From positions 1 through 41,786 of IMG/VR virus record IMGVR_UViG_3300031699_000004: a stretch of DNA of 41,786 nucleotides; one strand, given 5' to 3'. Source of the stretch: a virus. This document shows positions 23,695-31,948 of this stretch, piece by piece. The translations under genes and the position numbers were made by a program. Under the pieces are notes generated by a model, which saw only the letters and a program-made list of their open reading frames with translations, was not told the DNA's origin and made no database searches. Every line of letters starts with the position of its first letter. Within the stretch, counting starts at the first letter, position 1.

Positions 23695-24221
23695 TGGCGG
23701 TGACCATGAACGCGCCCGTCTGGCTCGACGCGCACACCGTGCGGCTGTCCTGGTCCAGCGACCTGGGCGACCCGGTGTTCTACGTGTGGAAGGACGGCGC
23801 GCTGGTCGCCACCACCGCCGCGACCTGGATGGACTTCGCCCTGGACCCCGGCGAGGTCCTGGTGGTGGACGTATTCGACGATGCCGACGAGGTTCAGAGC
23901 GACGCGTGGCCGGGGCGGCTGACCCTCAACTGGTACGACGCGGGCGACGGAGTCGACTACTACCGGCTGGAGGAGTACTACGGAGGGGAGTGGGTCGAAC
24001 GCGGGCAGGTCGACGAGGCCGGCCGCGGCTACTACCAGTGGCGATCGCGCTTCCTGGAAGACGTCACCGAGCACCAGTTCCGGATCGTTCCGATGGGCAC
24101 CAACGGCAACGACGGCACGCCGGCGAGCTTCACCTGCCTGATGGTCCGGCGGCCCGATCCCCCGGACGTGGATTACGCATACGCCGACGGCACGCGCAAG
24201 GTAACCGTGTCCGCCGCTTGA
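23694..24221 (+). CDS. FN3-like minor tail protein
   Basis: The 175-residue protein is beta-rich with two FN3-like halves (VRLSWSSDLGDPVFYVWKDG, later RLEEYYGGEWVERGQVD and HQFRIVPMGTNGNDG). FN3 and Ig-like folds are common on phage tail tips and can bind surface sugars. The ATG overlaps the previous stop (TGATG). Function is inferred from fold pattern and position. Confidence 0.55.
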   Translation: MAVTMNAPVWLDAHTVRLSWSSDLGDPVFYVWKDGALVATTAATWMDFALDPGEVLVVDVFDDADEVQSDAWPGRLTLNWYDAGDGVDYYRLEEYYGGEWVERGQVDEAGRGYYQWRSRFLEDVTEHQFRIVPMGTNGNDGTPASFTCLMVRRPDPPDVDYAYADGTRKVTVSAA

Positions 24222-24231
24222 GGAGAGAGCC

Positions 24232-25284
24232 ATGCCAGACGAAAAGACGCACGCAGACAGTCTCCGCTTCTACCATACCGGCGCGAGCAGCGACGGGGAC
24301 GCGCAGACCGATCCCGACGCCTCGCTCGGCAAGAACCGCTCAAGCACCGAGATCACGCAACTCGGGGCCACGGTCACCAGCCCGATTTCAAACGTGACCG
24401 TGGACTTCGTGGCCGGGGCCAACGGGACCGGGGCGGGCACGCTGACGGCCTCCGGCGTGGACGAGCTCAAGTGGACGCCGCCGGGCGGCAGCCAGGGCGC
24501 CGGCGTGACCATCGCCAACGGCGAGACGAAGATTCTCGAAGGCGGCGGGGGCGAGACCGAAAAGTTCATCCGGGTCACGCGCACCACGGCCGACAACCTC
24601 ACGGGCACGGCCACCGTCACGCTGGCCGACGAGTTCAACAACGCCGTCGGCCTCGACAACGTGTCCTCCGCCGAGGCGACGACCGGCGATAACGAGTACC
24701 GCTGCATCGGCATCAAGAACGATTCATCGAGCCAGGTCAAGTCGCTCAAGGCCTGGATCGGCACGCTGGGCACGCAGATGACCACTTCCACCAACCAGCT
24801 GGGGGCCAGCGGTGCGGGGACCATCGAGGGCGGCGCCGGCGACTTCGCCGACTGGCCAGACACCGGCTACGCGCACATCCGGACTTCCGGAGGCGTCACG
24901 CGCGAGGTCGTCTATTACAGCTCGCGCACGGACGATGTGCTCACGGTGCCGGCCAATGGCAGGGAGTTGCTGGGCACCAGCGCTGCGGCGGGCGCCAGCG
25001 ACGACACCGCCGACGCCGTGCCGGGCATCGCCATATGCGCGGAGGCCCCGGCCAGCCAGCCCACCGGCGCGGTCGAGGACGAGACCGGCACGGGAGAGGG
25101 CACCGAACCCTCGAGCTGCAGCGGCAGCTGGAACGTGGGCATCACTGCCGCCGACGGCGAGGATATCGGCGACCTGGCCAGCGGGTACTGGGAAGGCCTC
25201 TGGATCAGGCGGGACATCGCGGCCGGTGCGGTGGCCGACGCCTCGCTGCTCAACCTCCTGGAGTTCAGCTTCGACGCGGCGTAG
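24232..25284 (+). CDS. putative virion structural / tail-tip protein
   Basis: The 350-residue protein is rich in Thr, Gly, Ala and Asp and appears all-beta (NVTVDFVAGANGTGAGTLTA). Similar proteins occur in tail modules as tip or fibre-associated components. GAGGAGAGAGCC precedes the ATG. No catalytic motif is seen. Confidence 0.55.
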   Translation: MPDEKTHADSLRFYHTGASSDGDAQTDPDASLGKNRSSTEITQLGATVTSPISNVTVDFVAGANGTGAGTLTASGVDELKWTPPGGSQGAGVTIANGETKILEGGGGETEKFIRVTRTTADNLTGTATVTLADEFNNAVGLDNVSSAEATTGDNEYRCIGIKNDSSSQVKSLKAWIGTLGTQMTTSTNQLGASGAGTIEGGAGDFADWPDTGYAHIRTSGGVTREVVYYSSRTDDVLTVPANGRELLGTSAAAGASDDTADAVPGIAICAEAPASQPTGAVEDETGTGEGTEPSSCSGSWNVGITAADGEDIGDLASGYWEGLWIRRDIAAGAVADASLLNLLEFSFDAA

Positions 25285-25304
25285 AAACGGGACAGGGATA
25301 GACC

Positions 25305-26897
25305 ATGCCCGGATTCGGCCATTCGGTACTCGACGCTCATATGGAGCACCTGCTCCATGTCTGGAGGATGGAGGAATCCTCCGGAACGCGCGTGGATTCC
25401 GTGGGCTCGATGGATCTGTCCGATCCGGCAACAGCGGCGCAGGGGACCGGCAAGGCTGGAAACTGCGTGGACCTCGAACGGGGGGGTTCTGACCGGCTTT
25501 ACAATGCCGCGGGGCTGACCGGCGGCAAGACGATTGTATCCCTGTCCTGCTGGATCAAGCTCGAAAGTACCGGTCTCGCCCAGGCTATCGCCTGGGAAGA
25601 CACGGGGGTCGACGGGTATTCGCGCTATCTCATTACGGTAACCGACAGCGATACGCTGAAGATCTATATGCGTGACAGCGCGACGGGGGCATATGCCGAC
25701 GCGGAAAGCGTTGACACATTCAGCAGCGGTGCATGGTATCACCTGCTGGTGGTGGTGGACACCGTTACGGACAGGATCTACGCGTGGGTAAACGGATCTG
25801 AATGGATCAACTCCTCCGAAAGCATGGGTGCATTCCACGATGCCTCGCCCATGCGCGGGTTCCAGGTGGGTGCGCGGTATTCCTCCGGATCGCCCGTAGA
25901 TCACTTCGACGGTCTTATCGACGAGATCTACGTGTGGGATTCGGCGTTGGGGCTGGCCGAGGCCGGCCTGCTCTACAATGGAGGGGACGGTATCTTCTGG
26001 ATGCCGTATGGAGCCATCGCCCGCGGCGTTTTCAGCGTGCTCAATGGGTTCGAGGCGGTTACACGCGGCGGGTGGGCAATCAGCGGGCCATATACGGCAC
26101 GCGGTCGAGGGCGGTTCGCGGTTACCAGCGCCTATACGGCCGAGGGGCGCGGGAAGTGGGCGGTCTGTTCGTCGTATACGGCCTCCGGTCGCGGCGCCTT
26201 CAGCATCCTGCTGGCGTGCCTGGCGACGGGGCGGGGCCGCTACCGGACGATGAACGATGCCCTGACGGGCTACGAACTCTATCGCGGAATCGACGCCGAG
26301 CCCGACTTCGACTCGGCGCCGTGGGAGACCTTCACCAGCCTGCCGCACGAGACGGCGGCACTCGACGTGGCGCCCGCGGGCACGGAGCGGACCTACTACT
26401 TCGTGCTGCGCGCGCGCAACAAGTACGGCCTGGCGTCCGAGAACGTCCTGTCCTGGACCGTCACGGTCGACGATGCCGGGGCGCAGGTTACCACGCGGCC
26501 CAGCGCCCCGGCATGGTACTCCGTCGAACCGGCTGCCGGCGGCACGGCGCTGGTCACCGCGGAGTACTTCTACACGCCGGACGGCGCCTACGCGGCCACG
26601 AAGTGGCTCGTCTATCTCACGTCCGATGGATCGGACCCGGATCCGGACCTCGACACGCCCACCGAAGTGTCAATGATCAAGAGCGACGGTGTCGCCCGGC
26701 TGAGCTGGACCTCCGGGGCGCTGGGCGATGGGGCCACGGTCAAGGTCATTGTCCGGACCAGGCGCGTGGACGCCGGCCCGGTGAACGTCGACAGCGACAA
26801 CACCGACATCGAGAGCACCACCGCCGACACCGACGGGCCGGCGGCGCCGTCGCCCGCGGGCATCTTCTTCGGCTCGCTCTACGAGCAGGGGCAGTGA
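25305..26897 (+). CDS. LamG-domain tail fibre-like protein with 14-residue repeats
   Basis: The 530-residue protein starts with a LamG/concanavalin-type domain (about 5-220: HVWRMEESSGTRVDSVG, VSLSCWIKLESTG, LIDEIYVWDSALG), a fold that binds sugars. Five tandem 14-residue repeats follow (residues 242-311), then two FN3-like segments. It is probably an adhesion component at the tail tip. The LamG part is less GC-rich than the 3' half, suggesting domain acquisition. Confidence 0.7.
   Translation: MPGFGHSVLDAHMEHLLHVWRMEESSGTRVDSVGSMDLSDPATAAQGTGKAGNCVDLERGGSDRLYNAAGLTGGKTIVSLSCWIKLESTGLAQAIAWEDTGVDGYSRYLITVTDSDTLKIYMRDSATGAYADAESVDTFSSGAWYHLLVVVDTVTDRIYAWVNGSEWINSSESMGAFHDASPMRGFQVGARYSSGSPVDHFDGLIDEIYVWDSALGLAEAGLLYNGGDGIFWMPYGAIARGVFSVLNGFEAVTRGGWAISGPYTARGRGRFAVTSAYTAEGRGKWAVCSSYTASGRGAFSILLACLATGRGRYRTMNDALTGYELYRGIDAEPDFDSAPWETFTSLPHETAALDVAPAGTERTYYFVLRARNKYGLASENVLSWTVTVDDAGAQVTTRPSAPAWYSVEPAAGGTALVTAEYFYTPDGAYAATKWLVYLTSDGSDPDPDLDTPTEVSMIKSDGVARLSWTSGALGDGATVKVIVRTRRVDAGPVNVDSDNTDIESTTADTDGPAAPSPAGIFFGSLYEQGQ
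26028..26237 (+). repeat. five tandem 42-base (14-residue) coding repeats
   Basis: Each unit follows the pattern aromatic or Ala, small, Val/Ile/Ser, three variable, Tyr-Thr-Ala-x-Gly-Arg-Gly (WAISGPYTARGRG is a typical core). Five units of exactly 14 residues run in phase; the DNA copies have diverged. The first unit is the most degenerate. Confidence 0.8.
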
Positions 26898-26898
26898 C

Positions 26899-29460
26899 GT
26901 GGGCCGGGTAAGCGTCCAGGCGCCGGACTCGTCGGGGCTGATCGCCGACAAGATCGAGGTCCGCGTGCTCGTCAAGCGCAACTGGGCTGACGAGTGGCAG
27001 CCGGTTGATTACCTGCAGCCTCTGGTCGCGCGGGAGTGCGTGGCGCCCACCATTGGCCTGGCCGAGTTCAAGTTCGACTACGGGCTGATCAAGCGCGAGG
27101 ATCGCACCAGTTTCGAGAGCGTGTCCCCCTCGCGGTTCTCCGGCTGGTACGTGCAGATCCAGCGGATCGTCACGGCGGCCGACCCCGGGGATTGGGTACA
27201 GCCCATGTGGACGGGCATCCTGGTGGACGATACCACGGTCATCGACGGGTCCAGGACCTCGAGCCCGTCGCAGGGGCACCAGGTCGTCTCGGCGCTCGAG
27301 CTGTCTTACCTGCTGGACCGCGTGCCGCTCAAGGCCGCGGTGGTGGACCAATCGGGCTCGCCGATAGGGCTGGGGCGCATGCCGGCCTTCAACCGCCGGG
27401 TCGGCCGGGGACCGGGGGCCGCGATCCTCGGCAACAGGAACGCCAGCAAGATCGGCAGCAGCTATTGCTTCGGCACCGACGGCGAGGTATGGGATCATTA
27501 CGACGTCTGCGAGTACCTGTGCGTGCGCCACTCGCCCACCGGGCACGTGCTGAAGCTGGGCGGCCAGGCCTCCGAGCTCCTGACCGGCTACACGAGCGTC
27601 TACGACGCCTCGGGCAAGACCTTGAAGCAGGCCCTGGACCACCTGATCAGCCGCAGGCGCGGGATGGGCTGGTGTCTGAGGACCAGCGGCAGCGGGGACC
27701 TGGTGGTGCACGTCTTCTCCACGCTGGCTTCGCCGGTCTCGGTGGGCGCACTGACCATCCCCGCGAACACCGAGGACGCGTCCATGCTGCTGGGCAGCGA
27801 CAAGGACGTGCGCGAGCTGACCGTGCGCGCCACCGACAGCGTGCGCTACGACAAGGTGACGGTCAGGGGCGCTCGCCTGCGAGCCATGTTCACGGTCAGC
27901 TTCGCGGACGGCACGCTCGAGGAACTGTGGTCGTCTACGGAAGAGGCCGCCTACGAGGCCGGCACGGGCACGCCGGAAGACGAATCAGAAGAGCACGACC
28001 GCGAGCGCGCCACCGACAAGTACGCGCGGGTCTATCAGGCCTTCAGGATCCCCGCGGCCTGGGACTGGATGGCCTACGACGGAGAGGGCAATGGCGGGCA
28101 CAACGTGGCGCTTTCGGTTTCGGCCGACGGGACGGTCTACCCGGCCGTGCCGGCGCAGTACTTCCCCGACGACCGCCCGCTTCTGCGCCACCTGATCCTC
28201 GCCGAAGACACTGACAATGCACCGGCGGGTGTGGTGGCCGAATACCGTAAACCGCTGGTCTGCGTCAAGGACGCCGAGGGTGCCTGGCACCAGGTGGACA
28301 CGCCCTACGTCAACGACGAAGACACCAGCGTGACCATGCATGTCCGGATGCTGGATCGGGGGATGGGCCTGCTCGTCAAGGTCAGCCCGAATCACCTGCT
28401 GGCGCTCAATCACTGGGCCGGCGGCGCGGCGGACAGCGACACCGATCCGCTCTTCGATTACGAAAACCTGGTCGCCACGGTCTGCGTCGAAACCGACGAG
28501 CATCTGAAGGTCGAGGCGGAGGTTTCTGCGTCCGACCAGATCGAGGCCGCGCCCGAGCTGGTGATCGACGTGCCCACCGCGCACTACTGGTACGTGGTCC
28601 CCAACACGGTGACCGGCGTGACCGCCGGCGCGCTGGTGCGTGACTCGGCCGGCGGTGCCGTGCGTGACGATGTTGAAAGGCTGCGGCGCATTGCCGCATT
28701 GGCCCGCGCCTGGTACGGCCAGACGCGGCGGGCTGCGACGATACCGCTGCGCCGCCTGGAGATGGGCTACGCGGCCGGGTCGCTGGTTACGAACGTAGGC
28801 TCGGATAGCTACTCCGAGCCCGTGAATGCGATCGTCAGCGCCCGCGCCTGGGATTTCGAGAAGCCCGGCGGCTTCACGACCATCAGCACCGACTTCGCGG
28901 AGCTGGACGTGGTCGGTATGGTGGACTTCCCGGGCCTCAGCGACGTGCGCGCGGTAGCCCGGCATATTCGCGGGCAGGACGCCAGGCTCGACGATCTCGA
29001 GGAGCATGTCGGCAATCTGCCGGTCAGGTGGGCGACGGTGCCCGGTCGAGCGTCCTCTACGGCCCCGACGGTCTGCCGGGTGGAGATGTCCTCCGCGCAG
29101 AACGTCTCATCGCAAGCCGTGCTGGAACTCGACAACATTCTGGAGGATGACGGAAACTTCGACGACGAGGCGTACGAATGGACCGCACCCTGCGCGGGGG
29201 TGGTCCAGGTGTGCGTCAACAGTATCTGGAACAAGTTGCCGGTAGCGACGCTGACCCAGCGCCGCACGAAGATCTCCGTGGCGGGTTCTGTAGTGGCGAC
29301 GTATCAGGAGGAGTCGGAGACGCGCACGGGCGCGACGCATGCTCCCGATGCTTTTGCCATAGTCGCGGAGGGAGAAGTGGTCAAGGTCTACGTGGATGCC
29401 GGCGCCACCGTCGAGGTGTCCGCGGCGGAATTCAGCCTGGGCTTCTGGCCTACCGGTTAG
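26899..29460 (+). CDS. large tail-tip protein with C1q-like C-terminus
   Basis: The 853-residue protein is the last gene of the tail operon. The N-terminal 250 residues resemble a baseplate or hub component (IEVRVLVKRNWADEWQP, YLLDRVPLKA). The C-terminal 130 residues (AYEWTAPCAGVVQVCV, VYVDAGATVEVSAAEFSLGFW) look like a C1q/TNF-type jelly roll, a trimeric receptor-binding head. Receptor recognition is therefore its likely job. GTG start. Its stop lies two bases from the end of the convergent integrase gene, with no terminator visible between them. Confidence 0.6.
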   Translation: MGRVSVQAPDSSGLIADKIEVRVLVKRNWADEWQPVDYLQPLVARECVAPTIGLAEFKFDYGLIKREDRTSFESVSPSRFSGWYVQIQRIVTAADPGDWVQPMWTGILVDDTTVIDGSRTSSPSQGHQVVSALELSYLLDRVPLKAAVVDQSGSPIGLGRMPAFNRRVGRGPGAAILGNRNASKIGSSYCFGTDGEVWDHYDVCEYLCVRHSPTGHVLKLGGQASELLTGYTSVYDASGKTLKQALDHLISRRRGMGWCLRTSGSGDLVVHVFSTLASPVSVGALTIPANTEDASMLLGSDKDVRELTVRATDSVRYDKVTVRGARLRAMFTVSFADGTLEELWSSTEEAAYEAGTGTPEDESEEHDRERATDKYARVYQAFRIPAAWDWMAYDGEGNGGHNVALSVSADGTVYPAVPAQYFPDDRPLLRHLILAEDTDNAPAGVVAEYRKPLVCVKDAEGAWHQVDTPYVNDEDTSVTMHVRMLDRGMGLLVKVSPNHLLALNHWAGGAADSDTDPLFDYENLVATVCVETDEHLKVEAEVSASDQIEAAPELVIDVPTAHYWYVVPNTVTGVTAGALVRDSAGGAVRDDVERLRRIAALARAWYGQTRRAATIPLRRLEMGYAAGSLVTNVGSDSYSEPVNAIVSARAWDFEKPGGFTTISTDFAELDVVGMVDFPGLSDVRAVARHIRGQDARLDDLEEHVGNLPVRWATVPGRASSTAPTVCRVEMSSAQNVSSQAVLELDNILEDDGNFDDEAYEWTAPCAGVVQVCVNSIWNKLPVATLTQRRTKISVAGSVVATYQEESETRTGATHAPDAFAIVAEGEVVKVYVDAGATVEVSAAEFSLGFWPTG

Positions 29461-29462
29461 GT

Positions 29463-30458
29463 CTACCTTACCTCGATCTTGTCGCTCCACTCCCCGCTGA
29501 GCGCGGCGTAGTGCCGCCGGCAGACGTTCGGTGAGTTCCCCATCCACTCGGCGATCTGGTACAGGCTGACGCCCTGCTGGGCCAGCAGGCTCCCGAAGGT
29601 GTGCCGGAAGATGTTCCATCCGCACGGCTGTCCGCTGCGCTTCGACAGGTCCTCTATGTAGTGGTTGAGGTACCCCCCGATGCGGCCGGACATGATCTTC
29701 TCGCGATAGCTCGCCGGCAGGGCGTCGCTGGCGTCAGGGGTGAAGAGCGGATCGCGTTCTTTGGCGCCGGCCTTCCGGCGGGCGGCGATGTGGCTGCGCA
29801 GAACGGTCACGAGCTTCCTGTCCAGGGGCACCGACCGGCCGCGACGGGTCTTGGTCTTCCTGACGGCAAGCAGCCGGCGCTTCAGGTCGACGTCCCGGAG
29901 GTCCAGGTGGACCAGCTCCCCGAAGCGAGGCCCGGCGTAGATCGCCGTGTCCACCAGCGCCCGGTAGTAGTCTTTCCGGGAGGCCTTCAACACCGCGGCC
30001 CGGGCCTTCTTGTCGAGGTAGGAGATCTCCGGCTGGTCGGGCTCGAGCACCCGTGCCCCGTCGAGGGGGTTATCCCGCGCCCAGCCCTTGCGGACGCAGT
30101 AGGCCAGGAAGGCCCTGGTGATGAGCATGTACTGATTGTAGGTGGTCTTCGCGCCCTTCTCGAGGACGCCGGCCAGGAACTCCTCGACGCCGGCGCGTTT
30201 GAGGTCCCGGAACGTGGATACCCCTGTTTGCGCGCACAATCGCTTCAGGCGGTTGAAGTCGGTCTGCCAGGTGGTAGGTGCCACCTTGCCCTTGCGCGTG
30301 GCCATGAAGGCATCTACGGCGGCAAGGGCCGCCATTCCTGAGCGCGGCACGGTCTGATCGGGGAAGATCGCCTCGCCCCGCCGCCAGCGCTTCTGGAGAT
30401 CCTTGTGCTTGGCCCGGGCGATGGCGTCCTGCCGGGGCGACCGCAGGCGCAGGGACAT
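29463..30458 (-). CDS. int: tyrosine-recombinase integrase
   Basis: The 331-residue enzyme joins phage and host attachment sites through a covalent Tyr-DNA intermediate. An N-terminal SAM-like core-binding domain (about 45-130) is followed by the catalytic domain with R178 (YAGPRFGEL), a Lys near 203, R285-H286 (FRHTFGSLL) and nucleophile Y317 (RRHYAAL). Asn 282 and Asn 308 (WMGNSP) stand where His or His/Trp are usual. ATG at 30458 is chosen; a TTG six bases upstream is possible. It shows the phage is temperate, and it is transcribed against the tail operon. Confidence 0.92.
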   Translation of the reverse strand: MSLRLRSPRQDAIARAKHKDLQKRWRRGEAIFPDQTVPRSGMAALAAVDAFMATRKGKVAPTTWQTDFNRLKRLCAQTGVSTFRDLKRAGVEEFLAGVLEKGAKTTYNQYMLITRAFLAYCVRKGWARDNPLDGARVLEPDQPEISYLDKKARAAVLKASRKDYYRALVDTAIYAGPRFGELVHLDLRDVDLKRRLLAVRKTKTRRGRSVPLDRKLVTVLRSHIAARRKAGAKERDPLFTPDASDALPASYREKIMSGRIGGYLNHYIEDLSKRSGQPCGWNIFRHTFGSLLAQQGVSLYQIAEWMGNSPNVCRRHYAALSGEWSDKIEVR

Positions 30459-30537
30459 TCGCAAGCTGCGTCTGCGTGAGTTTCTTGCGTTTTCTCGCGC
30501 GCCGCAAATGCATGGCTATCTCACTGTCCCAAGGCAT
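30450..30537 (-). pseudogene. XRE-like HTH fragment overlapping integrase start
   Basis: A different minus-strand frame, from the ATG at 30537, encodes about 25 residues (IAMHLRRARKRKKLTQTQLA) that look like the first helices of an XRE repressor. It then runs into the integrase gene in the wrong frame. This may be a decayed repressor or a frameshifted extension of the integrase. Only the start is protein-like. Confidence 0.35.
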
Positions 30538-30598
30538 TATGGCCTCCACATCTCGCGCCATTCCGCCAGCGCGAGTCATTTGTTTTCTGGGAAATCAT

Positions 30599-30627
30599 TT
30601 GACTTCCGGGTGAACTTGAGCTATCCG
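30599..30627 (+). promoter_or_regulatory. possible early rightward promoter
   Basis: TTGACT (30599-30604), 17 bases, then TATCCG (30622-30627). The -35 is good and the -10 is weak. The region is AT-richer than its surroundings and contains TCATTTG twice (30576-30602). It lies between the divergent integrase and early genes, where a control region is expected. Confidence 0.4.
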
Positions 30628-30677
30628 TGTAAGCAGACACGCCGACCAGGAGGCTACCACGGTGACTCACCACGGAG

Positions 30678-30770
30678 CGAGCGGAACGGGCCAGCCAGCG
30701 ACCAGGGCATCCTGCCCACCTTCTGGTCGGCGCCAAAGGGGGGAGTTGGCTGTCCCGTCCCGCCCGCTCG
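30678..30770 (+). ncRNA. strongly folded leader upstream of zinc-ribbon gene
   Basis: Nested helices close one on another: 30678-30684/30764-30770 (7 bp), 30686-30690/30754-30758 (5 bp), 30692-30697/30747-30752 (6 bp), 30699-30705/30723-30729 (7 bp) and an inner 4-bp hairpin. The fold ends right before the ribosome site (GAGAGGAG) of the gene at 30785. It looks like a cis-acting leader or small RNA. A competing frame from a GTG at 30662 crosses it. Confidence 0.55.
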
Positions 30771-30784
30771 GAGAGGAGCCCCCC

Positions 30785-31078
30785 ATGGCCATGCTCTATC
30801 GCTGCATCGAGTGCCACAAGATCATCACGGAAACCGGCTTCGACGGTCGCGGCTCGTGCCCGGGCTGCGGCTGCAAGAGCGCGCCCGCGCTCTCGCCCGC
30901 CGCCATGGTTGCGTACACCGAGCGCGGTGCTGACGCGCTCTGCGACGACTGCGGCGAGGCCATCGATCCCGACACGCTGTGCTGTACCGCCTGCGGCATC
31001 GGGCACATGGAGCCCTGTCCGGACTGCGGACGGCGCGGCGTGCACCGCGACGGATGCCCCGCGCTGGTGGAGTTCTGA
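30785..31078 (+). CDS. zinc-ribbon protein
   Basis: The 97-residue protein has three Cys clusters: CIECHK/CPGCGCK, CDDCGEAIDPDTLCCTACG and CPDCGRRGVHRDGC, enough for two or three zinc sites. ATG at 30785 follows GAGAGGAG. A GTG at 30662 also has a good AGGAGG site but would add 41 low-complexity residues across the folded leader. It is the first gene of the early region and may be a nucleic-acid-binding regulator. Confidence 0.65.
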   Translation: MAMLYRCIECHKIITETGFDGRGSCPGCGCKSAPALSPAAMVAYTERGADALCDDCGEAIDPDTLCCTACGIGHMEPCPDCGRRGVHRDGCPALVEF

Positions 31079-31081
31079 GCG

Positions 31082-31333
31082 GTGGATGCTCAGCACATGG
31101 ATATCACGGTAACCGGCAGCGGCCGCGTTACCGACAATGGCGATTCGACGTTCGAGGTGCGTTGCTACGAACTTCGCACATCGGGTACTTGCCTCGGCAG
31201 GTTCTTGAGACGCTGGCAGGCTGTGAACGCCAAGAAGCTGCAGCGCTATCCCGGGGCATGCGCCATCGTGAAATGCATTGCCCGCTTCTCGCTGTCCAAC
31301 GCCGACGAGATCGAATGGCGTGGGGATTCCTGA
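31082..31333 (+). CDS. small hypothetical protein
   Basis: The 83-residue protein has a beta-rich N-terminus (MDITVTGSGRVTDNGDSTFEV) and a Cys-containing basic C-terminal half. It begins at a GTG three bases after the previous stop; ATG at 31097 is an alternative. Composition is less GC-rich than the structural genes. Function unknown. Confidence 0.55.
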   Translation: MDAQHMDITVTGSGRVTDNGDSTFEVRCYELRTSGTCLGRFLRRWQAVNAKKLQRYPGACAIVKCIARFSLSNADEIEWRGDS

Positions 31334-31534
31334 CGTGTCGCGCGGTTGCATCGAGTTCAGGGGCACCTTCTCACCAAGACTGCTGACGGGGAGTGCGCTC
31401 GACGGGTCGCCTTCGCCCGCGAGCCGCCGGCGCGCGCACGCACGCGCGTCGGCCTCCCCAACCGGTCCGAGCTTATCCATAGTCCCCTCCCCCCGCAAGC
31501 AGTCTGCCGCAACAAAGCAGGGGGCACAAGGCCA
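31334..31534 (+). other. 200-base non-coding leader with inverted repeats
   Basis: No convincing gene lies here. An 8-bp perfect inverted repeat (31377-31384/31498-31505) brackets most of the gap, and an alternating GC/AC tract lies near 31430-31450. It precedes the HTH gene at 31535, so it may hold its promoter and leader. Confidence 0.4.
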
Positions 31535-31948
31535 ATGAGCAAGGCAGAAGTGGCCTTCGACGAGCTGCGTGATCCGCTGTGGTTGCTGGCCAGGCTGTGC
31601 GATGTGGTCCACAAGCGCAAGGGCACGCTGAAGAAAGACCCTATCCAATTCGTGGCTAACAGGATTGGGGTGTCCGTGCGCAACCTCTATCACTGGATGC
31701 GCGGGACCAAGATCGTCCCCACCAAACGGCTTGAAGAGATAGAGGGTGCCCTTGCCGCCTATGGCGTGGGAGTGGCCAGCCTGCTGGACGAGGTCGCAGA
31801 CGTGATGAAGGCGCACGCGCAGGCCCTGGCCAATGACGGTGAGATAAACATCCCCGAAGCCATCGAGATTCAGCAGGAGGCCGAAGAGGCGCAGGCCGTC
31901 CTGGCGCTGATCGTTATGGCCGCGCAGCAGGAAGCGGGGCTACGGTGA
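31535..31948 (+). CDS. HTH transcriptional regulator candidate
   Basis: The 137-residue protein contains a helix-turn-helix segment (VANRIGVSVRNLYHWMRGTK, then RLEEIEGALAAYG). Helical regions that could mediate dimerisation follow. The ATG at 31535 is chosen because the protein-like sequence begins there; an open frame extends to 31346 but reads as low complexity. It is coupled to the next gene by a GTGA overlap. A repressor role, or that of an antitoxin, is possible. Confidence 0.6.
   Translation: MSKAEVAFDELRDPLWLLARLCDVVHKRKGTLKKDPIQFVANRIGVSVRNLYHWMRGTKIVPTKRLEEIEGALAAYGVGVASLLDEVADVMKAHAQALANDGEINIPEAIEIQQEAEEAQAVLALIVMAAQQEAGLR

Noticed and set aside
29461-29470. Bidirectional terminator between tail operon and integrase
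   Set aside because: The genes end two bases apart and no hairpin is visible there.
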